A stretch of 34,679 bases of DNA, from assembly GCA_030430105.1 (NCBI GenBank), contig JAUIFW010000001.1:1-34679 (forward strand). The letters are read 5' to 3'. Positions 1 to 8,447 of the stretch are shown piece by piece. Source of the stretch: a bacterium. Its GTDB lineage: Bacteria > Patescibacteria > Gracilibacteria > 1-14-2-50-48-13. Under the pieces are notes generated by a model. The model had not been told where the DNA came from. It ran no database searches and saw only the letters and a list, made by a program, of their open reading frames with translations. The position numbers and the translations under genes were made by a program. Each line of letters opens with the position of its first letter. The stretch's first letter is position 1.

Positions 1-2
1 CA

Positions 3-554
3 CCTCGTGGGACGTGGAATAGGACGTATAAAAAGCACCCCTCTTTGGAGAATAATTTGGAGGGCGTCTTGGCTCAGCGCACCTTGTGGAAACAGCGTTT
101 TCAAGACCTTGGTATCTTGGAGGACGATACACTGACGCAGCCCTACCTCATAATCTTTCCCCATGGGAAGAAGGAAGCGGGTAACGACATAGTTATCGGA
201 GGAAAACGAAAGGATGTGCAGCTACTCAGCCCTCGTATGGAAGAAGTCCTCAAGGACCGTATCCATTCTGGTATTCTCGAACTCGGCATCCTTGGAGCAG
301 ATGGCATTCCGGCATCTCTTGCCGTGCACAGGCGCGGGCGCTACTGTGGCAGCAGTGCATTATTTCGTGCCAAGCGTGGCGATGATATTCACCCTAGTTT
401 TGGACCGCTTCTAGAACTCGCACATATAGAACTTGGCCCCTATATTAGGCGGCATTATCATCAAGAACTCGGACAACTCTTTGCTGATCTGGGGACGTGG
501 TTTCACACATATACTCATGTCGATGTAGATATTGCTACAAGACCTTCAAGCTAG
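3..554 (+). CDS. Hypothetical protein, 5'-truncated by window edge
   Basis: An open frame runs without a stop from the left edge (frame starting at base 3) to a TAG at 552-554, giving 183 visible codons. A TTG at 45 could be an internal start, but the frame stays open upstream, so the true start probably lies outside the window. The product has no signal peptide or membrane segment in the visible part, is rich in charged residues, and ends in a His/Tyr-rich stretch (around residues 130-165 counted from the TTG). I recognise no family. The minus strand also has a 54-codon ATG frame (164 down to base 1) that reads plausibly, so strand assignment is not certain. The longer plus-strand frame and the Ser/Arg/Pro-rich look of its antisense shadow favour the plus strand. 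Confidence 0.42.
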   Translation, partial: PRGTWNRTYKKHPSLENNLEGVLAQRTLWKQRFQDLGILEDDTLTQPYLIIFPHGKKEAGNDIVIGGKRKDVQLLSPRMEEVLKDRIHSGILELGILGADGIPASLAVHRRGRYCGSSALFRAKRGDDIHPSFGPLLELAHIELGPYIRRHYHQELGQLFADLGTWFHTYTHVDVDIATRPSS

Positions 555-590
555 TGCTTTCCGCCACTTTCCTCTGGGTGTATACATAGA

Positions 591-607
591 GTGTATATTT
601 TATACAC
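591..607. promoter_or_regulatory. Perfect dyad overlapping the DUF2202 gene promoter
   Basis: The sequence GTGTATATTTTATACAC is a perfect inverted repeat (7-bp arms, 3-bp centre). Its right half contains TATACA at 601-606, a plausible -10 box ending exactly 6 nt before the ATG at 613. No Shine-Dalgarno sequence precedes that ATG, so a leaderless transcript is likely. The dyad could be a repressor operator at the -10 or simply an AT-rich promoter; no binding protein can be named. Confidence 0.45.
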
Positions 608-612
608 ACTCA

Positions 613-1353
613 ATGATGAAAACAGCATTTCTTGCCGCTACCCTTCTCTGTATGGTTGGCTGCTCTGGTCCAGCTATCGATCAGACCGATATCACAGTGA
701 ACGCCTCTGTCTCAGAGGAAGGTTACACTAACTTGGAAGTTCCTGCCTTTGAGCTAGATACCCCTATGATCACAGTTCCTGGGAACGAGGTTCTTTCTAT
801 GTCGCATATGCTAGAGGAGGAACGCTTGGCTCATGATGTGTACGCAGCACTCTACGACGAATGGGAACTTCCTATCTTTGCAAATATTCAGCGAAGCGAA
901 TCTACCCATGTGGATGCTGTTGCTCAGCTCTACCTATCTTATGGCATGATGGATGCTTATGTTGCCCCCCCTGTCGGGACCTTCTCAGAGGAATTTGCCA
1001 CGCTCTATAAAGAGCTTGTTGCAAAAGGTATGAAAAGCGAAATCGATGCGCTCGAGGTGGGAGCTATGATTGAAGATCTGGACATCTACGACCTCGAGCA
1101 ATTTCTTGCTGAGGTAGATTCAGCTCCGATTCGAGCAGTTTATGAGGAACTTCAAAGGGGGTCACGCAATCACCTTCGTGCCTTTGTTCGGCAGCTTGAA
1201 GCGAGAGGCGCGAGCTATTCACCATCCTACATCAGCATTGAGGAATACAACGAGATCATAAACAGCCCCACTGAACGTGGCAGTGGAGCTGGCAATGGAG
1301 GTGCTGGTCACGGAGGTGGCCAGGGTGGTGGTCAAGGAGGCGGACGCCACTAG
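613..1353 (+). CDS. DUF2202 ferritin-like lipoprotein with Gly/His-rich tail
   Basis: The frame is open further upstream, but tandem ATGs at 613 and 616 begin a lipoprotein signal peptide (Lys, hydrophobic run, then VGC near residue 17), so translation is placed there. Residues about 65-215 carry the DUF2202 pattern: an EEERLAHDVY helix, an F-x-NI-x-x-SE-x-x-H motif, a GTFSEEF segment, LEVGAMIEDLDIYDL, and a GSRNHLRAF helix. The conserved Glu and His residues suggest a ferritin-like four-helix di-metal fold; the biochemical role of DUF2202 is unknown. The last 25 residues are almost only Gly, Gln and His, a possible metal-binding or flexible tail. After lipid attachment the protein should sit on the outer face of the membrane. 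Its stop codon overlaps that of the convergent DipZ-like gene. Confidence 0.85.
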   Translation: MMKTAFLAATLLCMVGCSGPAIDQTDITVNASVSEEGYTNLEVPAFELDTPMITVPGNEVLSMSHMLEEERLAHDVYAALYDEWELPIFANIQRSESTHVDAVAQLYLSYGMMDAYVAPPVGTFSEEFATLYKELVAKGMKSEIDALEVGAMIEDLDIYDLEQFLAEVDSAPIRAVYEELQRGSRNHLRAFVRQLEARGASYSPSYISIEEYNEIINSPTERGSGAGNGGAGHGGGQGGGQGGGRH

Positions 1354-3092
1354 TCCGTTACGTTACCAAAGGTGAAGGCGTAGGCTTTGAGCCCTGCGCC
1401 TTTTTCGACCGATACTTCAAGCGTATGTGCCTCGCCGTCCTCAGTGCGCGCGAAGGCATAGAGATCCGCGTCTTGTATGGCCTGCATACCTGTGAGTTCT
1501 CCATCAAGTAACACGGATGCTTCCACCTCCTCTGCACGTTCCAACACAATGTTCGCACCCGGTGCATCATAACGGATGATGATACTTCCCTCGCCTGAGA
1601 CGAGCTCCGCATGCTCCTCTTCTATGATCCATGTGCCCGTGAGATAGAAAGTATTATCTTCCACCTCCTCAGGTCTCTCAAACACTGTCTCAACTCCTAC
1701 CTCATATTGGCCACTCCCAAATTTATCCTGCCGTTTGGCCCCCACATATATTTCTGGTGTTCCTATCGAGGAAAAATCTACCTCTACCCCTGCACTGAAT
1801 GTTTCTGGCATTGTCATAGCCTCCTCATTTCCTTCACTGAGCAGGAAGCGAACCACCTGCTCCGTCTCTTCATATGCTCCTTCTCCAAAGTGGGTGTACC
1901 TGACCTTTCCATCCTTATCTATCAGGTACTTTGCAGGCCAATACCGATTGCTATACGCTCTCCAGGTAGCGAAGTCGTTGTCCTGCGCAATCGGGTACAA
2001 AAGCTCATAGTCCTGTGCAGCACGCTGTACATTTTCAGGTAATTTCTCAAAGGCAAACTCAGGTGCGTGAACTCCTAGAATCACTAGCCCCATGTCCGCA
2101 TATTTTTCATGTAAATCTCTCAGGTATGGAAGCGTACGGATACAATTGATACAACTGTAGGTCCAAAAATCCACGATCACTACCTTGCCCTTGAGGTCGT
2201 TCATCGTCAAAGGATCGGAATTAATCCACCCAGTAAGTCCCTGAAGCTCTGGCGCATCAATATGAAATGGCAGCTTGATACCCTCCGGTGTCTCCGTCGC
2301 CTTTTCTCTTTCTTCGCTCTCAGCCCCTTGCGAATTACCCATGTCGGATGATGGCTTCATATCCTCTGGCATGGCTACCTCTACGAGCTGCTGCTCTAGT
2401 GCTGTGCTCCCCAGCCAGTCATTTTCAATCAGCCAAATCTCAATTTTTTTATCAACTCCTGTCATCACAGCGACACCCACAAGCACAAGCAAGAGTCCGA
2501 GCACCTTTCGAAACCATCCACCTGGATTTGCTGCAAACCTGAACCGCTTGATGATCTTTTGTCCGACAAAGGCGATAAGAAGCAGTGGCAGTGCTAATCC
2601 AACAGAGTATGCTGCTAGATTCAAGACCCCTTCTGTATAACTTTGCGGCAGTACCGTAGCGACGATGATGGCGTAGGTGGGTGAGCAGCTTGAGAAAATA
2701 GGCCCTAGTGCAGCACCCAGGAGAATATCACCCCACACTCCCCCCTTTGCATCAGCTTTTTGGATCAAGGATTCTGAGCGAAAGAGTTGTAACTTGAAAT
2801 TGATAGCGTCCCACGCTTTTGGGAAGAGAAAGGTTAATCCCACGAGCAAGATGATACCGCCAGATATCAATGCAAGCGTACTAAATGGCACACCGATAAA
2901 CCATACGGTTGCCTTCAATAGCAGCGTAAAGAGGACGATAGACACAGCTAGCGAGGCGATGATACGAAGTGGTTTCCAAATATGGTTTGGACCGGTTAGA
3001 CTCCCTCCGATAATCACTGGAAGTACGGGTAAAATACAGGGAGCAAGGACTGTGAGGAACCCTGCGGCAAAGGAAAGAAGTAGCAATTCCAT
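1350..3092 (-). CDS. DipZ-like fusion: CcdA membrane domain + thioredoxin + C-terminal beta domain
   Basis: This 580-residue protein has three parts. Residues 1-215 form a polytopic CcdA/DsbD-type electron-transfer domain with the PCILPVLP signature (Cys18) and a second membrane cysteine in SSCSP (Cys136). Residues about 270-425 are a TlpA/AhpC-like thioredoxin domain with the active site WTYSCINC (Cys314, Cys317). Residues about 430-580 form a beta-rich domain like the C-terminal module of mycobacterial DipZ. By family knowledge, electrons pass from cytoplasmic thioredoxin through the CcdA domain to the extracytoplasmic thioredoxin, which reduces exported disulfides or helps cytochrome c maturation; no cytochrome c gene is visible here. 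The ATG at 3092 starts directly at the first membrane helix. No clear Shine-Dalgarno precedes it. The gene converges on the DUF2202 lipoprotein, sharing a CTAG at the stops. Confidence 0.9.
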   Translation of the reverse strand: MELLLLSFAAGFLTVLAPCILPVLPVIIGGSLTGPNHIWKPLRIIASLAVSIVLFTLLLKATVWFIGVPFSTLALISGGIILLVGLTFLFPKAWDAINFKLQLFRSESLIQKADAKGGVWGDILLGAALGPIFSSCSPTYAIIVATVLPQSYTEGVLNLAAYSVGLALPLLLIAFVGQKIIKRFRFAANPGGWFRKVLGLLLVLVGVAVMTGVDKKIEIWLIENDWLGSTALEQQLVEVAMPEDMKPSSDMGNSQGAESEEREKATETPEGIKLPFHIDAPELQGLTGWINSDPLTMNDLKGKVVIVDFWTYSCINCIRTLPYLRDLHEKYADMGLVILGVHAPEFAFEKLPENVQRAAQDYELLYPIAQDNDFATWRAYSNRYWPAKYLIDKDGKVRYTHFGEGAYEETEQVVRFLLSEGNEEAMTMPETFSAGVEVDFSSIGTPEIYVGAKRQDKFGSGQYEVGVETVFERPEEVEDNTFYLTGTWIIEEEHAELVSGEGSIIIRYDAPGANIVLERAEEVEASVLLDGELTGMQAIQDADLYAFARTEDGEAHTLEVSVEKGAGLKAYAFTFGNVTD

Positions 3093-3149
3093 AGGTGAGG
3101 TGAGACAATACTAGTACCATCATAGGCCAGCCTTTCTCTACAACAAGTA

Positions 3150-3179
3150 AAAGGACTAGCGCTTTTGCACTAGTCCTTT
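3150..3179 (-). terminator. Intrinsic terminator after the 240-aa orphan gene
   Basis: A 10-bp perfect stem, AAAGGACTAG paired with CTAGTCCTTT, has a 10-nt loop and lies just past the minus-strand stop at 3191. On the minus strand it ends in CCTTTTACTTG, a short imperfect U-tract. Confidence 0.7.
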
Positions 3180-3190
3180 GTGGTCTTTGT

Positions 3191-3913
3191 TTAGTCTCTT
3201 TGGTTTTTTTGGGATATGGTCAGAAGCTGTTTATATTCATCGATGAATTCGTGAATATGTGCAAGCAACTGACTGGTCGATATGGCGCAGGCCCTTCTCT
3301 CAGTTTGTGAGAACTTGCCCTCAAATAGATGTACTTGAGACATCATATCTCCCTTAAGTTTCTCGAGGGATAGGGATACTTCGTCTCTTTCTGTTTCCCA
3401 TAGGATAGCAAGTACAAACTTCTGCTCTATGGGGGTTCCCTTGCATTGCCCTGCCATTGTGGCGAGTATACCTGGGCTCATCTCGTACTTTTCTCGTACG
3501 TTTTGAACCATACGGGTATACATAGAATCTGGAAATGCCTCCTCTAAATATCTGCGATGTGGATTCTTCCAACTGTGTTCAAAACTAGTTAGAAGCGCAT
3601 CCTGAAGCTGGATAAATCCTCGTTTGCAGCCCTCGAGCCGAGTGAGCAACTCCACATACTCTTCTCTTACCTTATGCAGAGGAACTCCTGCTATACGTTC
3701 CTTCTGGATAAGGTTTTTCTTCACCCAGAGGGTGAGCAACGCTGCATCGATGACATCTTTTTGCTCTGCTGTCGCATGCTTTGCATAGTCCTCTATGACC
3801 TCGCTGAGCATCCCGAGATGCCCTTCCGAGTCATGCTGGAACTCTAGTAATTCATTGGCTGCAAACTCCCGATTGAGAGCATCGAGGTCTTTCACTGTTT
3901 CTACTAATGACAT
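3191..3913 (-). CDS. Orphan protein, 240 aa, alpha-helical
   Basis: I recognise no family. The product is predicted to be soluble, acidic at the N-terminus and mainly helical, without a signal peptide or membrane segment. It contains a Cys-Lys-Arg-Gly-Phe patch near residue 97 and a Met-Ala-Gly-Gln-Cys-Lys-Gly segment near residue 158. The start at 3913 is well supported: AGGAG (3921-3925 on the minus strand) lies 7 nt upstream, and a textbook promoter (TTGACT, 17-nt spacer, TATAAC) lies 35-60 nt upstream. The gene is monocistronic with its own terminator. Expression architecture matches the other orphan genes at 21.3-24.9 kb and 31.6-34.3 kb. Confidence 0.8.
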   Translation of the reverse strand: MSLVETVKDLDALNREFAANELLEFQHDSEGHLGMLSEVIEDYAKHATAEQKDVIDAALLTLWVKKNLIQKERIAGVPLHKVREEYVELLTRLEGCKRGFIQLQDALLTSFEHSWKNPHRRYLEEAFPDSMYTRMVQNVREKYEMSPGILATMAGQCKGTPIEQKFVLAILWETERDEVSLSLEKLKGDMMSQVHLFEGKFSQTERRACAISTSQLLAHIHEFIDEYKQLLTISQKNQRD

Positions 3914-3947
3914 TTCTTTTCTCCTAATGTTTGTTTTCTACCTAGGG

Positions 3948-3976
3948 GTTATACGAAAAGCCCCTGGTAAAGTCAA
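3948..3976 (-). promoter_or_regulatory. Sigma70-type promoter of the 240-aa orphan
   Basis: On the minus strand TTGACT (3971-3976) is followed after 17 nt by TATAAC (3948-3953). An imperfect dyad, AGGGGC...CCCCT, brackets the -10 box. An AGGAG ribosome binding site follows downstream. Confidence 0.75.
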
Positions 3977-4049
3977 CGGCTAGCGACAAAAACCAGATCT
4001 GGTCTGGGGCTGGAGTATTTTGAACTCAGCGTTGATGAACGGGTGTTAC

Positions 4050-4080
4050 AACAAAAAAAGAAGTGGATAACCACTTCTTT
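4050..4080 (-). terminator. Intrinsic terminator after the 223-aa orphan gene
   Basis: A perfect 10-bp stem (AAAGAAGTGG with CCACTTCTTT, 4-nt loop) is followed on the minus strand by seven T residues. It lies 8 bp past the stop at 4088. Confidence 0.85.
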
Positions 4081-4087
4081 TATACAT

Positions 4088-4759
4088 TTACATCTCCATA
4101 GCTTTCTCGCAAATGGAGTCAAATTTTTGTTTAAATTCAGGATTTTCGGTTAGGTATTGGTACTCCCAATCCAAGTAGAGCCCGTATGTGATAAATGGGC
4201 TGAATACTTTATCCCTTCCGCGAAGTACTTCATCTAGGGTTATAGCTACCACATCATCTATCGATGTCACTGGTAGGGTTACATATCCTTGTACTACTGA
4301 TGGAATATCAGTGGCCAAAGTCCGCCCGAGAACAAGTACGACTCGATCGCCCTGTTCGAGCCAAGTGATCGGCTTCACGAACGGGATTATAGGTTTTTCG
4401 GCAGCTTGAGAAGACAACTCTACAAGTTCAGCCATAAACGTTGCAAGCATGGAGAGCTCAAGCTTTAATTTATTTATAATCTCATCGTATGTTTTAAACT
4501 CCGTCGAGATATCAAATGAAAATACGTGAGTTGCATTACTTGCTTCGAGGATAAACCCCATATCGAATTCTCCACGTTTGTTTGAGCTAAACAAGCTGTA
4601 CTCCATGAGGTTTCCAATACCACCCCACCTTCGGGCGATTTCATCAGCTGTCCCTACGGCAAATCCTTTCAGCGTATTTGCGCCAAGATATAGCAAATCT
4701 TCCTTCGTAGAAATTTCTACGTATGGATATTTTTTTTGGAGATAGTTGTAGATATCCAT
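4088..4759 (-). CDS. Orphan protein, 223 aa
   Basis: No family is recognised. The product is a soluble mixed alpha/beta protein without a signal peptide. Residues about 18-90 contain a Gly-rich segment (RWGGIGNLMEYSLF) followed by alternating hydrophobic strands, and a helical region runs around residues 95-130. The ATG at 4759 has AGAAGG 9 nt upstream and a promoter farther up (TTGACA, 16 nt, TACAGT). A strong terminator follows, so this is another single-gene unit. It lies next to tRNA-Phe on the same strand but is separated from it by its own promoter. Confidence 0.8.
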   Translation of the reverse strand: MDIYNYLQKKYPYVEISTKEDLLYLGANTLKGFAVGTADEIARRWGGIGNLMEYSLFSSNKRGEFDMGFILEASNATHVFSFDISTEFKTYDEIINKLKLELSMLATFMAELVELSSQAAEKPIIPFVKPITWLEQGDRVVLVLGRTLATDIPSVVQGYVTLPVTSIDDVVAITLDEVLRGRDKVFSPFITYGLYLDWEYQYLTENPEFKQKFDSICEKAMEM

Positions 4760-4796
4760 TCAGCGAACCTTCTTTCTATTGGTTTTTTGTTAGCAA

Positions 4797-4824
4797 ACTG
4801 TATCACTATAACTCCAAATGTCAA
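4797..4824 (-). promoter_or_regulatory. Sigma70-type promoter of the 223-aa orphan
   Basis: A perfect TTGACA (4819-4824, minus strand) is followed after 16 nt by TACAGT (4797-4802). It lies between tRNA-Phe and the start codon at 4759. Confidence 0.65.
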
Positions 4825-4867
4825 AAAAAAGCTTGGTGTTTATTCACCACAATCTACTAGCTACACG

Positions 4868-4942
<75 letters not shown>

Positions 4943-5139
4943 GTGCGTTGAAGCGTTTGTATTATAGGCGGGGGTCTCTTGTCTGCAAGGGAAAAAGGTT
5001 GGAGCTAGACTTTTCAATGATCAATAGTCACTTATCACTTTTCACTCTTTACTGTTGCTCCGGCAATCATTCTTACTTTTTTGTGAAGCCGTACCTGTGT
5101 AAGATATTGGTAGTTTAATGTACTTACCTATTGATACCT

Positions 5140-5604
5140 ATGTTGCAAGAAGGACAAATGGCTCCGGACTTTACACTTCCCTCTTCTGAAGGAAAGGATA
5201 TATCCCTTTCTGACTTCCGGGGTAAGCATGTGATTCTATACTTTTATCCAAAGGACAATACTCCTGGCTGCACTGCCGAGGCCTGTGATTTTCGAGATAA
5301 TATGGCTCGTCTTCAAAGTGCGGATACGATAGTGCTTGGAGTGAGCAAAGATTCACTCAAATCACACGACAACTTCAAAGCGAAACATGAGCTTAACTTT
5401 CCTCTCCTCTCCGACACTGAGGGTGAAGTGCTCAAGCTTTATGAAGCCTGGGGAGAAAAAAAGAACTATGGAAAGGTGTACTTTGGAATTATTCGAAGCA
5501 CGTTCTTTATCGACAAGGACGGCATCCTCCAAAAGGCTTGGTACAATGTACGTGCAAAAGGCCACGTGGACCGAGTCCTCAAGGAACTTGAAGCACATAT
5601 ATAG
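5140..5604 (+). CDS. bcp: Thioredoxin-dependent peroxiredoxin, Bcp family
   Basis: This 154-residue AhpC/TSA-type peroxiredoxin carries [12 protein letters not shown] at the N-terminus, the peroxidatic motif [13 protein letters not shown] and a downstream conserved [11 protein letters not shown]. The cysteine in PGCT is the peroxidatic residue. The usual Bcp resolving cysteine five residues later is absent (the sequence reads TAEACDF, with a Cys four residues on), which is one of the known Bcp variants. The enzyme reduces H2O2 and organic hydroperoxides using thioredoxin. ATG 5140 matches the normal family N-terminus; an in-frame TTG at 5131 would add three residues. No Shine-Dalgarno is visible. 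A strong bidirectional terminator follows. Confidence 0.93.
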   Translation: MLQEGQMAPDFTLPSSEGKDISLSDFRGKHVILYFYPKDNTPGCTAEACDFRDNMARLQSADTIVLGVSKDSLKSHDNFKAKHELNFPLLSDTEGEVLKLYEAWGEKKNYGKVYFGIIRSTFFIDKDGILQKAWYNVRAKGHVDRVLKELEAHI

Positions 5605-5628
5605 ATAACAGATATCCTGAAGATACAA

Positions 5629-5655
5629 AAAAGAGGAGCATTCTGCTCCTCTTTT
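5629..5655. terminator. Bidirectional intrinsic terminator between bcp and the SLH gene
   Basis: A 12-bp perfect stem (AAAAGAGGAGCA with TGCTCCTCTTTT) has a TTC loop. It has T-rich tracts on both strands and serves the convergent bcp and SLH genes. Confidence 0.9.
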
Positions 5656-5656
5656 C

Positions 5657-6676
5657 TTATTGTCCGTTTAGCTGCTGCAATACTTCCTGTGCTCTTCTCT
5701 GTATATACTCTGCAATAGGTCTTGTCTGCTCGTCCGTATCGATCGCTTCCTGGGCTTTGGCTGTAGCCTGCAACGCATAATCCTTCGCTAGGTCAAAGTT
5801 ATCCTGCACCCCCGCGATGAAAGCTGTGAGCACAAAGTCATAAGCCTTTGCTATCTTTGCTAGACCTATGACCACTGCATCCTCTGGAGCAAGCTTGTAG
5901 GCCTGCTGCGTGTAGTCTACTGCCAATTCTGTCGCTCTCTTTGCATTGGAAAGCATCCCAGCATTGATGTAATACTCTACTTGCAGTACCTGCTGCTCCG
6001 TCTCTCGCATAAGGAGGAAGAGATTTCCACTATTTCGGATCATAGTCATCAGGTAGATGATTTCAGCCACTTGTGCCCTCGTCAGCTCCTGACCGGGACG
6101 TAGGTTTCCACTTTCGTCGGCACGGATGAGACCTACATATCCTGCATAGGTCACATAGGGATGAAACCAATCATTGATCGATACATCCGTATATGCGGTA
6201 GGCGGTACCCATTGATCTGGCTTGAATCGATTTGCCATCAATAGCATCTTGAGGAATGCAGCACGCATAACTGTGTTACCTGGTGCAAAGGTACCATCTG
6301 GGTTTCCTCCTACGATCCCCATGCTCTTTGCATGCATCACATAGTTTTTAAACCATGCGCCCTCTGGTACATCTGGAAACTCCGTAGCATTTGTGCTCTC
6401 CGGCAACTGAATCCTGGAACCTACTAGGATAAATTTGAGGGCTTCTGCCCTATTTACTTTCTGATTTGGTCTAAAGGATCCGTCCTCATATCCACCAATT
6501 ACCTGCTGTTCCTTGAGGAAGCGGATAGCCACGAAATTCGGATGTGTACGATCGATATCCGTAAACAGTTGATCCTCTACCCCAGCCTCCGTATTGGACA
6601 ACTCTTGGCTCAATGCCCCAGGAAGTGAAGCTCCAAGTAAGGAAGCAATAGCTAGAGCACTTACAATTTTTTTCAT
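5657..6676 (-). CDS. Exported protein with three S-layer homology (SLH) domains
   Basis: The ATG at 6676 begins a classical signal peptide (MKK, hydrophobic core, Ala/Leu-rich end near residue 23); upstream in-frame ATGs lack this. Three SLH domains follow at about residues 38-85, 100-147 and 162-210, each with the F-x-D-(V/I) opening and the G-x-x-x-(P)-x-x-x-(V/L)-x-R-A signature (for example GGYEDGSFRPNQKVNRAEAL). Residues about 220-339 are helical and TPR-like. SLH domains usually anchor proteins to cell-wall polymers or to the S-layer. The gene is next to a large acidic surface protein in the same direction, which suggests a shared envelope function, though terminators separate them. A possible -10 (TATGTG) lies 6 nt before the ATG, and no good Shine-Dalgarno is seen. 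Confidence 0.92.
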   Translation of the reverse strand: MKKIVSALAIASLLGASLPGALSQELSNTEAGVEDQLFTDIDRTHPNFVAIRFLKEQQVIGGYEDGSFRPNQKVNRAEALKFILVGSRIQLPESTNATEFPDVPEGAWFKNYVMHAKSMGIVGGNPDGTFAPGNTVMRAAFLKMLLMANRFKPDQWVPPTAYTDVSINDWFHPYVTYAGYVGLIRADESGNLRPGQELTRAQVAEIIYLMTMIRNSGNLFLLMRETEQQVLQVEYYINAGMLSNAKRATELAVDYTQQAYKLAPEDAVVIGLAKIAKAYDFVLTAFIAGVQDNFDLAKDYALQATAKAQEAIDTDEQTRPIAEYIQRRAQEVLQQLNGQ

Positions 6677-6781
6677 ATTTCTCACATAGTAATGCATGTA
6701 AATCCTATCATACTCACTCCCTAGTTCATACACGCGAACGTGCAATACTGTTGCTTCGATTTGCCTTTGTGGAGGAATAAG

Positions 6782-6806
6782 AAAAACCCGCTTGAGGCGG
6801 GCTTTT
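6782..6806 (-). terminator. Intrinsic terminator of the 527-aa surface protein
   Basis: On the minus strand a GC-rich stem (CCCGC with GCGGG, extended by A-T and G-T pairs) is followed by TTTTTC, 15 bp past the stop at 6821. Confidence 0.8.
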
Positions 6807-6820
6807 CAGCTATCTATGTA

Positions 6821-8404
6821 TTAGTACGCAGTGTAGTTGATGATAGTGCGTCCTACGCGTATTTCCGCATTGTTTTCCGTGTCATCCACCTGCATGGTGA
6901 AGGTGAACTCTAGCGTATCCCCTGGTGATGGAGAACATGCTAGGTCGGCGAGATCTAAGATCACTGTATCCCAGGTCGCATCCGCAAAGGTTACATCGTC
7001 GTCCGCGCTTGCTAGCCCAGAGTCACAGTTTGCACCCCCTACGATGTCGATATCGTAATCAATGTCATTATATGTTTCATCCGCGTCTCCAGGGTACACT
7101 TTGAAGCTTATTGCATTCGTTGTTTCAAAGTTTACGAAGTCCTCTGGGATTGGGATTCGGAACTTCACATTTATATCTTGAAGGTTGTTTCTCCTTGTCT
7201 GCCAACCATAGTAGTATTCATCCTCAGTAGAATCGTAGTCTCCTACGAGTACTCCCTTATGGTTATTCGTACCAGCAATGTTCTTTCCTGTATCCTCGTC
7301 GATAACAGCATTCGGAAACTCTGGATGGAACTCAAGCACCTCAGTCTTGATATCTCCTCCTCCTAGTGGCACCCATGTGTCTGCACCTGCATCTGTACAT
7401 ACGTATACCGTGTTATTCGTTGTATCAAAGGCAAGCTCACCAGTACTATCACAGGTTGACCCAAGTACTGTAGCTTTTTCCGTAATCTGAGTACTCGAAG
7501 CTCCTGTGAAATCCACAGCACCATCTGCAGTGATATCTCTGAGGTCCGCATCTCCGTCCGTATCGATACTCCAGTTTGCGGAACTAAACTCAAGGGTACC
7601 TGTCGCAACTAGGCTTACGTTTCCAGTGGCGTCTATATCAATATCGTCAGCGTTGATATCTAGAAGCCCTGTAGTGGTAAGATCTAGTTCGTTTGCTCCT
7701 GTGTTGATACTAAAGTCTGCATCGGCAGTAAGCGTATTGTCTGCATCAAAGGCAAAGACATCCTCGAAATCCTGTGGACCGATCGGCACCCATGCTGATC
7801 CGTTATATGTATACACTTGATCATCTGTGGTGTTGTAATACGCGTCTCCTTGCGATGGACTTCCTCCGAAGAATGTTGTTTCTGCTGTAGCATTATCGGC
7901 AGCAGTACCAAAGGAAGTCGCTGTTGCGCTAGATGCGTCTGCTCCAATCAGATCCCACGTAGCCACACCCGCAGCTCCTGTAGCCGTACAGTAGTACATA
8001 GAGTTATTATCCGTTCTAAACACTAACTCATCTACGTTTGCACAAGCAGCCAACGTATTCGGATCTCCAGCTACTTGTCTCATTCTGAAGCCTGTTGTTG
8101 CAGAAGCATCAAAATACTGAGTAAAGACAATATCATCATCTATTTCGAATTGTTCATTGGTAATGTCCCAGTTGATGGTTCCATTTTCTGATGCCGTACC
8201 AGAATTACCAAACTTCACGTATATGTCTGTAGCATCCGTGTCCGCATCGAAATCAATCACCAGATTATCAGCATCCATTTCGAACTCCTCGTCGTTTTGG
8301 AAGATGATTCTCGCTTGCACGGAACCCATGGGGGCTGCAAGCAGAGCAACTCCTGCTAAGAGGGCGAGTGAGCGTCTTAGGATATGGTTTGAACTTTGTT
8401 TCAT
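6821..8404 (-). CDS. Large acidic secreted surface protein with repeated fibre-like modules
   Basis: The 527-residue product begins with a signal peptide (residues 1-31, ending SVQA) and is very rich in Asp, Thr, Ala and Asn, with few Lys. Three short modules resemble the (G)D/E-L-x-F/Y-x-(T)TDN-x-(V)Y-x-C/Y-...-W-(V)P-(I/L)G motif common in tail-fibre and adhesin repeats. They lie at about residues 121-154, 185-209 and 318-348; the first and third have cysteine pairs that could form a disulfide. A separate beta-rich domain (about 355-527) closes the protein. It is probably a surface or S-layer-associated protein; adhesin is an inference. TATATA at 8412-8417 lies 7 nt before the ATG, and there is no Shine-Dalgarno, so the mRNA may be leaderless. 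A strong terminator follows. Confidence 0.85.
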   Translation of the reverse strand: MKQSSNHILRRSLALLAGVALLAAPMGSVQARIIFQNDEEFEMDADNLVIDFDADTDATDIYVKFGNSGTASENGTINWDITNEQFEIDDDIVFTQYFDASATTGFRMRQVAGDPNTLAACANVDELVFRTDNNSMYYCTATGAAGVATWDLIGADASSATATSFGTAADNATAETTFFGGSPSQGDAYYNTTDDQVYTYNGSAWVPIGPQDFEDVFAFDADNTLTADADFSINTGANELDLTTTGLLDINADDIDIDATGNVSLVATGTLEFSSANWSIDTDGDADLRDITADGAVDFTGASSTQITEKATVLGSTCDSTGELAFDTTNNTVYVCTDAGADTWVPLGGGDIKTEVLEFHPEFPNAVIDEDTGKNIAGTNNHKGVLVGDYDSTEDEYYYGWQTRRNNLQDINVKFRIPIPEDFVNFETTNAISFKVYPGDADETYNDIDYDIDIVGGANCDSGLASADDDVTFADATWDTVILDLADLACSPSPGDTLEFTFTMQVDDTENNAEIRVGRTIINYTAY

Positions 8405-8411
8405 ACGTTCT

Positions 8412-8417
8412 TATATA
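8412..8417 (-). promoter_or_regulatory. Candidate -10 box for a leaderless transcript of the surface protein
   Basis: TATATA on the minus strand ends 7 nt before the ATG at 8404. No purine-rich ribosome binding site fits between them, and no good -35 match is seen. Confidence 0.4.
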
Positions 8418-8447
8418 GGATGAATTTTGAAATGGTTTGTCTTGCCG

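Noticed and set aside
1..164. Minus-strand frame from ATG 164 running off the left edge
   Set aside because: It reads plausibly but is short and has no ribosome binding site, while the plus-strand frame is open for over 180 codons.
3977..4020. Inverted motif ACCAGATCTGGT near 3993 as an operator
   Set aside because: It lies upstream of the -35 box in non-coding sequence, is short, and has no second copy; not enough support.
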